Notes: generated by a model not told the origin, from the letters alone. Positions 1-8,678 are shown, counted from the stretch's first letter. The stretch: 64,000 nucleotides of DNA from Enterobacteriaceae bacterium UBA7338 (GCA_002480085.1 DKPJ01000009.1:1-64000), one strand, 5' to 3'. Numbers and translations: made by a program.

Positions 1-388
1 TGGCTTTCACCACGCCGGACTTGTCGGCTTCGATCTGGTTCATCATTTTCATCGCTTCAACGATGCACAGGGTGTCACCCGCATTTACTTTCTGGCCGAT
101 TTCGATAAAGGCTTTCGCGTCTGGGCTGGGGGTGCGGTAGAAAGTCCCGACCATTGGGGAGCACACGATGTGACCGCTGGGTGTTGCTGAGGATGGCGAT
201 TTAACAGCAGGGACCGCAATCGGCGCAGACGGCGCTGTGGCCGCGCCGATCTGTTGTACTGTCGGGTAAGCGGTACTGGCAGGCGCACGGCTGATACGCA
301 CGGACTCTTCGCCCTCGGTAATCTCCAGCTCAGCAATGCCGGATGTTTCCACCAGTTCGATCAGCTTTTTGACTCTATGAATATCCAT
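1..388 (-). CDS. Biotin carboxyl carrier protein-like (AccB paralogue), C-terminus outside window
   Basis: Reading the minus strand from the ATG at 386-388 gives a protein beginning MDIHRVKKLIELVETSGI, which aligns with E. coli AccB throughout. It has an N-terminal helix region, an Ala/Pro-rich linker around residues 45-75, then the biotinyl domain with VGTFYRTPSPDAK and the biotin-acceptor motif EAMKM. AccB carries biotin for acetyl-CoA carboxylase (acetyl-CoA to malonyl-CoA). The linker and N-terminal half are clearly diverged from E. coli AccB, and the gene lies next to a T6SS island rather than in a visible accBC operon. I therefore read it as a second, specialised copy, perhaps with its own accC downstream off the window. 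The last residues are missing because the window ends. No strong Shine-Dalgarno is seen; the start rests on the alignment. Confidence 0.85.
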   Translation of the reverse strand, partial: MDIHRVKKLIELVETSGIAELEITEGEESVRISRAPASTAYPTVQQIGAATAPSAPIAVPAVKSPSSATPSGHIVCSPMVGTFYRTPSPDAKAFIEIGQKVNAGDTLCIVEAMKMMNQIEADKSGVVKA

Positions 389-540
389 AAGCGGGGGGTT
401 CCACAGGCTTAACGTGATGAGTTGACAAGCAGTTATAACAAAAGCGCAGGCGGAACTCTCATAGCGAGTTTAGGTGATGGGATAAGTAAAACTTTAGGTA
501 TGCAGAAGGGGGAGATGAAACACTGAAGGAAGTTGTCATA

Positions 541-560
541 AGCCAATAATTTTATTGGCT
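541..560. repeat. Short inverted repeat at the island edge
   Basis: A 9-bp perfect stem (AGCCAATAA / TTATTGGCT) with a 2-nt loop lies between the accB-like gene and the last T6SS gene remnant. It is AT-rich and has no clear T-run, so it may be a weak terminator for the minus-strand T6SS transcripts or have no function. The rest of 389-638 shows nothing else convincing. Confidence 0.4.
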
Positions 561-638
561 GTTCCTAGTAAGAAGGTGCCTCTCTGATCAACTTTTTATT
601 TTCCAGGTTTAAAGAATAATGCCAATCATACCAACCAT

Positions 639-875
639 TTATTTCTTCAGAAAAGAACACACGACCAGAACCTCTTTTACATTATTCAATTCAAAGTAAT
701 AAAAACATGAACCATCCGGTGGGGGAAATGTTGCCAGGCATTTCGCCACAACCCGCAGTTTAGGCCCATATTTATTAACAATCACTGATAGCGTCGAATA
801 GTTTTCAGCAGTGTTATAACGTTTATGGAAACGCATAAGATTATCAAAAATGGCGCATAGCATAACTACGAAGAA
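639..875 (-). pseudogene. Fragment of a duplicate of the 4-TM protein encoded at 2107-2550
   Basis: The reading frame carries FFVVMLCAIF and then FHKRYNTAENYSTLSVIVNKYGP. This aligns with the C-terminal half of the membrane protein at 2107-2550 (LAVVLLCTIF, then FHEVHNAENYQKISSISNKFGP). An in-frame stop sits just upstream at about 876-878, and a neighbouring frame upstream shows the continuing hydrophobic segment SLLTLLLF. The 5' half is therefore lost or frameshifted. The C-terminal tail after AAKCL-type residues also differs from the intact copy. This is a decayed second copy of a probable immunity protein, left at the end of the PAAR effector locus. There is no sign that it makes a stable protein. 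Confidence 0.65.
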
Positions 876-1018
876 TTAAATAACAGCAGGGTCAGAAGCG
901 AGGGGGGCAAAAAGATCAATATGAATTACTGATTAAAAAAATGCCATCAACATTTAATAAAAATTCTGCCAGTCACCGGAGTAGCAACTGACAGAAATAG
1001 CCTAACTAAAGCAATGGC

Positions 1019-2092
1019 TTAAGGTTTTTCGATATGAAACGTCGAAAGGATAATCTCCAGACAGCGTTTATTCGCCTCGAAGTGGTAATCTTTATGATTA
1101 CGATGCCTCCCCACCAGCTCTGCGTAGCACCAGACTTTGCCCAGGCTGAAAATATAGCACTGATACATAGCGCGCATTTTTTCCTCTGCGCTGACTAGCT
1201 CGCCCTGACAGGTTGAGAGCGTTTCTCCCAGCGAGGGGCTAAACTCATTCTTAATCGTGCTCAGCGCGTCGGTGGTCAGCGTGACGGCAGGCTCATGTTC
1301 ATGAAAGCGTTTGGTTGCAATCATGAAAACATCCTGTGCATTGAACAGCGTCTCTGATGAATAGAAGCACAGATTAATCACGCCGTAGTTGATATCGCCA
1401 AAGGTATGCTCAACCACCAGGCGCGTGTCCGTCAGCCCTTTCGCCTGCCAGGAATCCGGTATTTTAAAACCGCTGCTGTTTTTATTGCTGAGACTTACGG
1501 TTTTCAGCAGTTCCGCCAGCGCCAGGTTACTGCGATGCAGCAGATCCCAGTTCACTACCGTAAAGTACATATCATTTGCTAGCGTCGGATAGTCACGCGA
1601 TGCACAGGCCGCTTTAATCAGGAAGTAGTTGCCACCACCCTCTTCGGGGTTGTAATCCTTCTGCACGGTGAAGCGTGAGATTACCTCATCCCCGGAAGAG
1701 TGGGTTTTAAGCGTCAGCACATCGGCAAACACGCCGCTACCGGCAGGATTAACAATTAAGCGCTGGTTCAGCACCTTCTCGCCCATCAGCTCCAGCTTAT
1801 TAAATAGCCAGTCCGCCGGGTTCATTTCCCATTCACAGCGCTCGTAAGCGGCCCACACTTCCATATAGGGCTGGGTATCGCCTGTCACGTAGCGGCCCAG
1901 GTTAGTCAGACCAACCTCAGCAATGTGCTGCGGGGCCAGCTCTGCAGGCTTGACGCGCTTCGGTAGGATAACCCAGTACTGAAGCATCTTTTTATCAGTA
2001 GAGGTGTACAGGCACTTCCAGTAGTTCGCCTCAATGTCTTCATTGCTGGCACTGGAGGCGATGGGAAACGGGTAGTTACTCTCGGTATTCAT
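1019..2092 (-). CDS. T6SS-associated protein of unknown function (357 aa)
   Basis: The protein is 357 residues, soluble, with no signal peptide or membrane segment. I do not recognise the family with certainty. It seems to have two similar halves: a first part with VVNWDLLHRSNLALAELL and a second ending in a FHIEKP tail after ANKRCLEIILSTF. That layout recalls DcrB/DUF1795-type (Eag) adaptor folds, which chaperone PAAR effectors. It lies 15 bp downstream of the 4-TM gene and in the same direction as the PAAR gene, which would suit an effector adaptor, a separate effector or an immunity protein. The adaptor idea is inference from position and a loose resemblance only. Confidence 0.5.
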   Translation of the reverse strand: MNTESNYPFPIASSASNEDIEANYWKCLYTSTDKKMLQYWVILPKRVKPAELAPQHIAEVGLTNLGRYVTGDTQPYMEVWAAYERCEWEMNPADWLFNKLELMGEKVLNQRLIVNPAGSGVFADVLTLKTHSSGDEVISRFTVQKDYNPEEGGGNYFLIKAACASRDYPTLANDMYFTVVNWDLLHRSNLALAELLKTVSLSNKNSSGFKIPDSWQAKGLTDTRLVVEHTFGDINYGVINLCFYSSETLFNAQDVFMIATKRFHEHEPAVTLTTDALSTIKNEFSPSLGETLSTCQGELVSAEEKMRAMYQCYIFSLGKVWCYAELVGRHRNHKDYHFEANKRCLEIILSTFHIEKP

Positions 2093-2106
2093 AAAACCTC
2101 TTCAAC

Positions 2107-2550
2107 TTAGACCGCAGCGGTTAACCAGATGCCGTAGAACATAAGGAAAGCACCGAATGAAACTAAACATTTTGCCGCTAGCAGCAAAACCGGTCCGAAT
2201 TTATTCGAGATAGATGATATTTTCTGATAATTTTCAGCGTTGTGCACTTCATGGAATCCCATGATCCATGCAAAAATGGTGCAAAGCAGAACAACCGCCA
2301 ACTTCAGTCCCCATAAACACAAAAATGAGAGGGAAATGATAGCCGTATAGTGCCTGGCCGTTGGTATTGAAAACATGGAAAGTGACAGGGAGAGCCATTT
2401 AAAGAAGAAACCTATAATAAATGTCCCTAGAAGGATCAGCCCAAGCATGAGTGCCATACGCACCCACTCTTTTTTAGAAAAACGATCTTTTCCATTCCAG
2501 ATTAGAAAGAGCGCCAATCCTAAAAAGACAATAAAAAATAGCCAATTCAT
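2107..2550 (-). CDS. Four-TM membrane protein, candidate immunity protein of the PAAR effector
   Basis: The protein is 147 residues with about four hydrophobic segments (near 3-20, 31-52, 68-97 and 118-140). It has a charged cytoplasmic loop after the first segment and a conserved NAENYQKISSISNKFGP loop before the last. It starts 25 bp after the PAAR effector stop codon. Small polytopic proteins directly downstream of T6SS effectors are commonly immunity proteins against membrane-acting toxins, so I infer that role. A decayed partial copy lies at 639-875, which fits the duplication habit of immunity genes. No enzymatic motif is visible. Confidence 0.55.
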   Translation of the reverse strand: MNWLFFIVFLGLALFLIWNGKDRFSKKEWVRMALMLGLILLGTFIIGFFFKWLSLSLSMFSIPTARHYTAIISLSFLCLWGLKLAVVLLCTIFAWIMGFHEVHNAENYQKISSISNKFGPVLLLAAKCLVSFGAFLMFYGIWLTAAV

Positions 2551-2574
2551 TACTTCATCCCTCGTTTACACATA

Positions 2575-3630
2575 TTAATCTCCTATAATGACTGTAACAC
2601 AGCCGGTCTTGATGACGCCATCTCCGCTATCGGGAGTCGCGCTGGCAGCCTTGTCTTCGTCACCGAAAATAAGATCCAGGATGGGTTTAATCGCTATTTT
2701 AACGTTGGCGTCGGCTTTGATCCCCAGCACTACGGCAGCCTCCCCAGAAACCTTAACGTTGACAGAATAATCCGTTGCATCAACAAACGCGCCCAAACCC
2801 GCAGATGCACCGGCGCTGCCTACGCTACCGCCGAGCTTGCCATCAGCAACAATCACGCCAAAGAGATCGGCCTTTGCGGTACCCTCACCTTTGATCCCGG
2901 CAGCCTCGGCACCCAGTTCAACGTTGAATCCGTAGCGTCCTTTGTTCCCCTTGTACATTTCACTGACGGCCTTCGCTTCGGCGGTACCCACGGTGAAGTC
3001 CCCGCCAACGCCACCGTATAGGACCCCCTCTTTCCCTAAGCCGCCTGAGGCACCGTACTGCATGCCTGTGGCTGTCGCATTGGCGTTAAGGGCCGCGTAA
3101 TCTTGCCGATCGAGAACCAGACCACCACTCGCATTTGCGACAGCTAACTTAGTGCGAATCTCACCTTTGGCGAGATCCTGGCTTTTCATATTCCCGACGG
3201 TGATATCTGCCAGGGAAATACCAACGGAAGCGGTATCGATCTTACCCAACTCCGTTTTATCCTCCAGGCTGGCATACGCGCCCAGTACACGGGCATCGTA
3301 ATGATCGCCGTGCATCATGCCATCTTCACCGGCCTTTTTTGCCAGCGAGCTACCCCAGTACTGCGGTGCTGCGGGCTTAGGTGCGGCAGGTGCGGGCGAG
3401 CCGCTGGCGTTGCACTTTGTCTGGTCTCCTTTACGGGCCAGCGGCACACCGTTCACGAAGACCGTACTGGAGCCACCGACGATCGCGCCGCTGCCGTGGG
3501 TTGAGCACGATAACGTATCGCCCTTTCGGGCGGCGGGAAAACCACCGATGATCACATCGGGGCTTCCGGACTGTATTGGACCGGTATGCGCGCTGGTATC
3601 TATTGTTGCTCTGGCGGCAGGCTGTCCCAT
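2575..3630 (-). CDS. PAAR-domain T6SS effector with Gly/Ala-rich C-terminal region
   Basis: Residues 1-85 form a PAAR domain with the expected repeated pattern: SPDVIIGGFPAARKGD, a Cys/His pair in SCSTHG, a second VNGVPLARKGD and a final Cys. PAAR proteins sharpen the VgrG spike tip. After a Pro/Ala linker (about 85-105), a roughly 230-residue region is rich in Gly, Ala and short beta-like repeats (GAEAAGIKGEGTAKADLFG, GGSVGSAGASAGLGAF). The end, GCVTVIIGD, resembles a PAAR-type strand. I do not recognise the C-terminal family; a membrane-inserting toxin is a guess. The ATG at 3630 is chosen because AGGA lies 8 nt upstream; a GTG two codons earlier is too close to that site. It lies directly downstream of vgrG. 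Confidence 0.8.
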   Translation of the reverse strand: MGQPAARATIDTSAHTGPIQSGSPDVIIGGFPAARKGDTLSCSTHGSGAIVGGSSTVFVNGVPLARKGDQTKCNASGSPAPAAPKPAAPQYWGSSLAKKAGEDGMMHGDHYDARVLGAYASLEDKTELGKIDTASVGISLADITVGNMKSQDLAKGEIRTKLAVANASGGLVLDRQDYAALNANATATGMQYGASGGLGKEGVLYGGVGGDFTVGTAEAKAVSEMYKGNKGRYGFNVELGAEAAGIKGEGTAKADLFGVIVADGKLGGSVGSAGASAGLGAFVDATDYSVNVKVSGEAAVVLGIKADANVKIAIKPILDLIFGDEDKAASATPDSGDGVIKTGCVTVIIGD

Positions 3631-3653
3631 AATCACTATCCTTCTGCTGAAAA

Positions 3654-5615
3654 TTAGCTATTAATTTTAACGACAGCGCCTTTAATATCGGTCAGGTTGG
3701 TTCCGCTGATATTAAGCGTGTCATTCACTTTCAGCTCGCCATCTTTACCGCCGCCCAGCTTCGTCATCTCTGTCCCTTTGAAGGAGGCTTCGGTAATACT
3801 TTCTGCCTTCAGCGTACCCTCGCCAACGATAATTTCGATGGTCGATGGCGTGATAAGAATATAGTTATCCTTCACCTTCAGCTTGATAGAGGTGTTGGCT
3901 TCCAGTAGGGCATTACCCTCTTTATCCATGGTCAATACGGTTTGATTTTCACCGACGTTAATCTTGTGCTGATTTCCCGTATTGCTGGTTGAATTTACTC
4001 CGACGTTCACCTCGCGGTTGCGCTTAACCTTGACGTGTTCATCCTGACCGATGGTTTTTGTCCGATCGACACCGACGCTGTGAGTTTCACTTTTCTCGAT
4101 GTCAGTATCCATGTTCCTTTCGGCATGCACCCAGATCTGCTCTGCACCGGCCTTATCCTCAAAGCGCAGGGCGTTGGCGTTGTCTTTGTGCCCGTCTTTA
4201 CTCCGGCTGAAAAAGCCCATCTGCGTGGCGGCAGCGGGTAAGGTCCACGGCGGCATGCTGCCTTCGTTGTAGACGCGCCCGGTAATGATCGGCCGATCGG
4301 GATCGCCGTTGATAAAGTCAATCACCACCTCATCCCCCACGCGTGGGATCTGTACGCTACCGTAGCCCTGGCCTGCCCACGCGCTGGAGACGCGGATCCA
4401 GCTCGAGCTGGTGTCATCCCCTTTCGCCAGCCGATCCCAGTGGAACTTCACTTTCACCCGACCATATTTGTCGGTCCAGATGGATTCGCCTTCCGGGCCG
4501 ACAACGCGTGCGGTTTGTGGGCCAAAGGTGCGCGGCCATGGTGTAGCCTGCGCCGGACGGAACACCACCGACGACGGAATAACCGAGAAGTCGATGCGGT
4601 GAATCGTGAGTCCGTCCGCGCCGCTGGCGTAGCGGTTCTCTTCGAACTGGTAGTGCACCGCCGTGGTGAGATACTCCCCGTTGTCGCTAAAGAAGGGTGC
4701 ATTCAGGAGGGCAAACGTATAGCCCGGCGCAATACCCATTGCCGTCGCGGTAGCATGGATCTCCTGGTGCTCTACCTGCCAGCGCTCCTGGCGGATACGG
4801 GCATAGAACTCCCCGTGGCCGTGCTCAACAAAGCGCCCTGGCCAGTCGTAGACGTCAATGCCGCCCGGCTTCGGTGAAGTCGGGTTCTGCTGGGCCTGGA
4901 ACAGCCACGCGTTCGGCTTGCGGAAGTCGTAGTCGTCAAGGCTGTAGATGCCTGGCGTTACGCTGTCTGCCAACGCCCACTGGCCGATACCCTCTTCATC
5001 CGTGCTGCCGCCCGACGGCGTCATGTGATAGGGGATCATCTCGTAGCCGCTGAAGGGCTCATGCTGGGTCGCGGAATCGGTTAACACCAGCGTATGGCGA
5101 TCCGCTTCGTGCTTAAAGTAGTAGGTAATGCCTTCCAGCTCCATCAGGCGGCTGATGAAGTCGAAGCTGCTCTCCTGATACTGAACGCAGTACTCCCACA
5201 CCCGGTAGCTGGACACCAGGCGATCCTCAATATTGACCTGACACTCGCCGAGCAGGGTTTTAACGATCTGTGGCACCGTCTGGCCCTGGAAGATGCGCAG
5301 GTTGCGGTCGCGCGTCATTGGCCACAGATCGGGTTCAACGATCAGCTCATATACCGCATAGCGCGACCCGGATAGCTCTACCGCGCTCACGCCTATCTTA
5401 GTGATTTTGCCATTGATATAACGCGGCGACAGCAGGCTCTGCGTCGGGATAGTGATGGTCACCGGCTGGCCCAGCAGCGTGCTGCGGTCAAGGCGGGCAT
5501 CGGTTCCGAGCAGGGTCAGCGTTAGCGCGAACGTCTCAGAGAGCGCCTCACGGCCAGAGAGTTTCCAGAAAAACAGTCCCTCAACGGGAAGCTGGACAGT
5601 GATACGGTTAAGCAT
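3654..5615 (-). CDS. vgrG: VgrG spike protein (TssI)
   Basis: The 653-residue protein has the gp27-like region from the N-terminus, with the typical FDFISRLMELEGITYYF stretch near residue 155. It then has the gp5 OB-fold (SIWTDKYGRVKVKFHWDR, then GQGYGSVQIPRVGDEVVIDF) and the C-terminal repeat needle (residues about 500-653). VgrG trimers cap the Hcp tube and are expelled with the PAAR tip. No extra enzymatic C-terminal domain is present, so this is a structural VgrG. The PAAR gene follows 23 bp later, and the lipase-immunity set lies upstream, so this VgrG probably delivers those effectors. Confidence 0.97.
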   Translation of the reverse strand: MLNRITVQLPVEGLFFWKLSGREALSETFALTLTLLGTDARLDRSTLLGQPVTITIPTQSLLSPRYINGKITKIGVSAVELSGSRYAVYELIVEPDLWPMTRDRNLRIFQGQTVPQIVKTLLGECQVNIEDRLVSSYRVWEYCVQYQESSFDFISRLMELEGITYYFKHEADRHTLVLTDSATQHEPFSGYEMIPYHMTPSGGSTDEEGIGQWALADSVTPGIYSLDDYDFRKPNAWLFQAQQNPTSPKPGGIDVYDWPGRFVEHGHGEFYARIRQERWQVEHQEIHATATAMGIAPGYTFALLNAPFFSDNGEYLTTAVHYQFEENRYASGADGLTIHRIDFSVIPSSVVFRPAQATPWPRTFGPQTARVVGPEGESIWTDKYGRVKVKFHWDRLAKGDDTSSSWIRVSSAWAGQGYGSVQIPRVGDEVVIDFINGDPDRPIITGRVYNEGSMPPWTLPAAATQMGFFSRSKDGHKDNANALRFEDKAGAEQIWVHAERNMDTDIEKSETHSVGVDRTKTIGQDEHVKVKRNREVNVGVNSTSNTGNQHKINVGENQTVLTMDKEGNALLEANTSIKLKVKDNYILITPSTIEIIVGEGTLKAESITEASFKGTEMTKLGGGKDGELKVNDTLNISGTNLTDIKGAVVKINS

Positions 5616-5709
5616 AATCTTTATTCCATACGGTTTATGCGATGCAAATGGTGTGATGGTAAATTAAAGGTGCAGGCAAGATTAACCTACCCAAATTGGT
5701 ACCTGGATT

Positions 5710-5748
5710 TTATTTCGATTCAGAATTGTCACGCTTGATGGGGTACTT
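5710..5748 (-). pseudogene. 3'-end fossil of a paralogue of the gene at 5779-6279
   Basis: Just after the stop of the 166-aa membrane protein, the minus strand reads KYPIKRDNSESK and a stop. This repeats the tail KYPVKRDADERHEK of that protein. At DNA level 5728-5746 and 5824-5842 share a near-identical 19-bp stretch. Nothing upstream of it is open, so only the last dozen codons of a former tandem copy survive. Confidence 0.55.
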
Positions 5749-5778
5749 TATCTCTTGTGGTCATACTTTATTTCTCAT

Positions 5779-6279
5779 TTAGTCAATGGGGTCAGGCGGC
5801 CACTTCTCGTGACGCTCATCAGCGTCACGCTTGACGGGGTATTTTTTTGCCACATACATCAGTGAGCCTATCTTCAATATCTCAGCCGGAAGCATGACCA
5901 TAACCAGAGACATTGATAAACCAAGGTAGCCATCAGGGATATCTGCCTTTACTAATAGCCACAGGAAAAAAGGTATTGAGCAGCGAACCGTGATAAAGCG
6001 AAACACTTCCTGAGTCAAAGCAAAGCGGATGGCGTGGTCACGTTTTTTAAAGAAAAACCAGGCTGAAAAGAAAAGTGACACTGGAGTAAATATAAAAATA
6101 AGTACGTAAAGTGCCATCCATCCCTTACCATCTATCATAAAATAGAGCGCTAAAAATAGGCCTCCAACTACTGAACTTACAAGATCCCAAACCGACGAGA
6201 ATGGCTTGATAATATAATAGTAAATGCAAATAACATCCATGACACCCCAAAAATAGAAGACCTTTTCTTTTGCGGTCAT
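5779..6279 (-). CDS. Polytopic membrane protein, candidate immunity protein
   Basis: The protein is 166 residues with about four to five hydrophobic segments and a charged C-terminal tail ending in KWPPDPID. I do not recognise the family. It has a good ribosome site (AAAGGG, 5-6 nt before the ATG). It lies between the Tle/Tli pair and vgrG, where extra immunity genes are common. Its tail (KWPP...) resembles the tail of the Tli lipoprotein upstream (GGKWPPAPP), and a 12-bp DNA block is shared there, which suggests recombination between the two genes. Role by inference only. Confidence 0.55.
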   Translation of the reverse strand: MTAKEKVFYFWGVMDVICIYYYIIKPFSSVWDLVSSVVGGLFLALYFMIDGKGWMALYVLIFIFTPVSLFFSAWFFFKKRDHAIRFALTQEVFRFITVRCSIPFFLWLLVKADIPDGYLGLSMSLVMVMLPAEILKIGSLMYVAKKYPVKRDADERHEKWPPDPID

Positions 6280-6314
6280 AATCCCTTTCTCACTTATTTA
6301 ATAAGGGCTGGTAC

Positions 6315-6386
6315 TCATCGCCACGTGCATCCCTGCACCATGAAAGTAAGCATCAGCGCGAGACACACTGAAAATAGTACTTTCAT
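6315..6386 (-). pseudogene. Lipoprotein signal-peptide fossil, remnant of a second tli-like gene
   Basis: A 23-codon ORF encodes little more than a lipoprotein signal peptide (MKVLFSVCLALMLTFMVQGC, then TWR and stop). It closely matches the signal peptide of the Tli lipoprotein just upstream (MKTFFSFSLALLFTIMIQGC). AGGA lies about 9 nt before the ATG. In another frame the following bases read DEYQPLLNK, similar to the Tli segment DEHYQDLIK. This looks like a tli duplicate with a large internal deletion and frameshift. A functional micro-lipoprotein cannot be excluded but is less likely. Confidence 0.5.
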
Positions 6387-6429
6387 TAACAACGTCCTGT
6401 TACGTTAATATTCCTGATTCTGTAGCGAG

Positions 6430-7203
6430 TTAATTAGCAGGTTTAGCGGGTGGTGCCGGCGGCCACTTCCCACCATGCTCAATCAGCTTCTCTTTTATTT
6501 TGATCAAATCTTGATAGTGTTCATCATCTGCTTTAGATCTATCTAAAAAGCGTTGCAGCTGATATCCCATTGTCCAGCCACCTTTACCCCGGAAATCAGG
6601 ATCGGCTCCACGCTCCAGCAAAAGCAAAACATGGTCATATTCGCCAAAATCGAATGCTTCGATCAACAGGGTATTGCCTAGTGAATCAGTAATATCAACG
6701 TTAGCTCCCCGATCAAGCATCGCTTTTAACGTCTCGGTATTTTTAGCTTTAATGGTTTCGAACAGAATAGGCTGATGATGGATTTTGTCTCTTGCATTAG
6801 GCGATAATCCACCATCAAGCATTGCCCTGATCCAGTCTCCACTGTCTCCTTTTAAGACAAACTCAGCCGGGCTGCTTCCACCAGCCGGGCGAGGCTGGAG
6901 CGGGTCAGCCCCCGCCTTCACCAGGTCGGTGATAATTTCTAACTGGGGTGCTGTTTTCTTATCGTTTATGGCATTGCTCAGCGCCCAGAACAGCAGCGTC
7001 ATATCCTGCTGTCCAGGTTTGTTAAGATCGGTTTCCGGCGCGAGTTTTTTTACCTCGTCAACTTCACCGTGCTCGATTGCCTTTGCCAGAACGAGCTGCT
7101 GGCCGCTGAAGTAATCCTGCGGATTCAAATCCATATTCTGCTTACACCCCTGAATCATAATCGTAAAGAGCAGCGCGAGGCTGAATGAAAAAAACGTCTT
7201 CAC
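6430..7203 (-). CDS. tli: Ankyrin-repeat lipoprotein immunity protein (Tli-like)
   Basis: The 257-residue protein begins with a lipoprotein signal and the lipobox MIQGC (Cys at about residue 20). Ankyrin-type repeats follow across residues 35-225, for example LKAMLDRGANVDITDSLGNTLL and HVLLLLERGADPDF. The GTG start overlaps the lipase stop (GTGA), which implies coupled translation. Ankyrin lipoproteins encoded right after Tle phospholipases, as in Enterobacter cloacae, protect the periplasm against the lipase. I assign that role from family and position. The lipoprotein sorting position after Cys is Lys, not Asp, so outer-membrane transfer is expected. Confidence 0.85.
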   Translation of the reverse strand: MKTFFSFSLALLFTIMIQGCKQNMDLNPQDYFSGQQLVLAKAIEHGEVDEVKKLAPETDLNKPGQQDMTLLFWALSNAINDKKTAPQLEIITDLVKAGADPLQPRPAGGSSPAEFVLKGDSGDWIRAMLDGGLSPNARDKIHHQPILFETIKAKNTETLKAMLDRGANVDITDSLGNTLLIEAFDFGEYDHVLLLLERGADPDFRGKGGWTMGYQLQRFLDRSKADDEHYQDLIKIKEKLIEHGGKWPPAPPAKPAN

Positions 7204-8678
7204 ACGCGACTCCCGATAATTGCAATATCTTCATCTTTCTGCTGCTCGATGCAGTGAATAGCCTGATCAATACCGTGCCGGTCAAGTGGTCCACCCGCTC
7301 CGCCAGGCAGATCGTGTGGAATACCAGCCGCGTTTGGACTTAGCGCTGATATCCCTTCTTTAAGAATAAAGCTTCCCGGTCCATAGTCCTTAATGATACC
7401 TGCGTCATCCAAGGGATTGACCTCCTGAAGTTTTGTCAGAAGTTCTCCTTCCACCCGGTAGGCCTGGATGCTGTCTGGGCTGCCTATCAGCTGACCACCA
7501 TATTTTTTAACAGTGCCGCTGTTTAACCCGGCGGCGTTAAACGTCCATCCGGGCTTGCCGCTGGCAATTGATGTTGCCGAGGCCAGCCCACCACCCAGTG
7601 AATGTCCGGCGATATCTATGGTTTGGCCTGACTTTTCCAACGCGTTACCTATGCCCACTGCTCTTTTATAGTATGAAGCATTCATTCCTGCTCCCTGTGA
7701 CAAATTGTTCGACCAGTCAGCACCGTTTTTAATTATTCTCCCTCCGTCTTCATTGTAGAACCAAGCTAACAGCTCTTCTTTAGACGCCAATCCTGGCGCT
7801 CTAGATCCCCTGAATACCACGGTAGGATTCATATCGTTGCCGAAAACGCTGGGGTCTGGCTGATAAACACGCGCAAGGAAATCAGGCGCGACCTCTTTGT
7901 CGTATAGCATATTGCTTTTTAGCCATAACTTATCAAGCATCGCATCATCGTTGCTGATATCCGTCCAGCCCTCTGGCACACCCGGCGTCGCTTTCAGCGG
8001 ATCGACGGTTTTATAGACATTTTCCGCAAGCTTCGCTTTTTCCACGGCAATATTGTTTGCAGCCAGCCGCTTTGCGGCAATTTGCGCATCCGGAAAGGGA
8101 CTGGCACTACCCTTGCCGATCAGATCTTTTCGTGCCTGCCAGCGCTGGGCCTTGGTCATCTCCTGAAGTTGCGCGGCATAGGTCTGATTGTCTTTTCCAG
8201 GTGTTGCCTGCTGTCCCACCTGAGGTGCTTTGGATTTCACCACATGCATCGCAGGGATCACGGTAGCCGGGGGTCGTCCATACGTCCGCACCATGGTTTC
8301 GTAGCGTTCGATGACGGTGCTTACCGAGTACGACCAGCTCAATCCCTCCTTCCCCGATGGGCCGAGCGTAAGCTCGCCCTCACCGTTGATGTAAAACATC
8401 TCTGTCGCCGCTGACCAACCGCGAGCGCTATCATCAATCGCCACCAGCCTGCCGAAATCCAGATCCCGCACGATAATCTTTCGCGTATTGCGCCCGGGCT
8501 GGTTCGGGTTGGCTCCGCTAACCGACTGAAGCAGATCGTAGCGCGTAAACAGCGAGCGTAACGAGTTTTCCGGTACCGACATGATCCACTGTCCGGCTAC
8601 CGAAGGCCGCATAATTTTATCGAACATTGCGGGCGGCACTTTTTCACTATAAAGATAGATAAATTTAATTTTGTACAT
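7200..8678 (-). CDS. tle: T6SS phospholipase effector (Tle family)
   Basis: The protein is 492 residues. The alpha/beta-hydrolase lipase core in the C-terminal half has the nucleophile elbow GHSLGG at residues 358-363 (Ser360). The likely triad partners are Asp424 or 425 (NPLDDAG) and His468 (DRHGID). The segment VVFRGSRAPGLASKEEL before it is typical of class 3 lipases. The N-terminal half (1-200) is not a recognised domain and probably handles loading onto VgrG. Tle effectors hydrolyse membrane phospholipids in target cells. The immunity gene tli overlaps the stop codon. The ATG at 8678 has AGGA 9 nt upstream. There is no signal peptide, as expected for T6SS cargo. Confidence 0.88.
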   Translation of the reverse strand: MYKIKFIYLYSEKVPPAMFDKIMRPSVAGQWIMSVPENSLRSLFTRYDLLQSVSGANPNQPGRNTRKIIVRDLDFGRLVAIDDSARGWSAATEMFYINGEGELTLGPSGKEGLSWSYSVSTVIERYETMVRTYGRPPATVIPAMHVVKSKAPQVGQQATPGKDNQTYAAQLQEMTKAQRWQARKDLIGKGSASPFPDAQIAAKRLAANNIAVEKAKLAENVYKTVDPLKATPGVPEGWTDISNDDAMLDKLWLKSNMLYDKEVAPDFLARVYQPDPSVFGNDMNPTVVFRGSRAPGLASKEELLAWFYNEDGGRIIKNGADWSNNLSQGAGMNASYYKRAVGIGNALEKSGQTIDIAGHSLGGGLASATSIASGKPGWTFNAAGLNSGTVKKYGGQLIGSPDSIQAYRVEGELLTKLQEVNPLDDAGIIKDYGPGSFILKEGISALSPNAAGIPHDLPGGAGGPLDRHGIDQAIHCIEQQKDEDIAIIGSRV

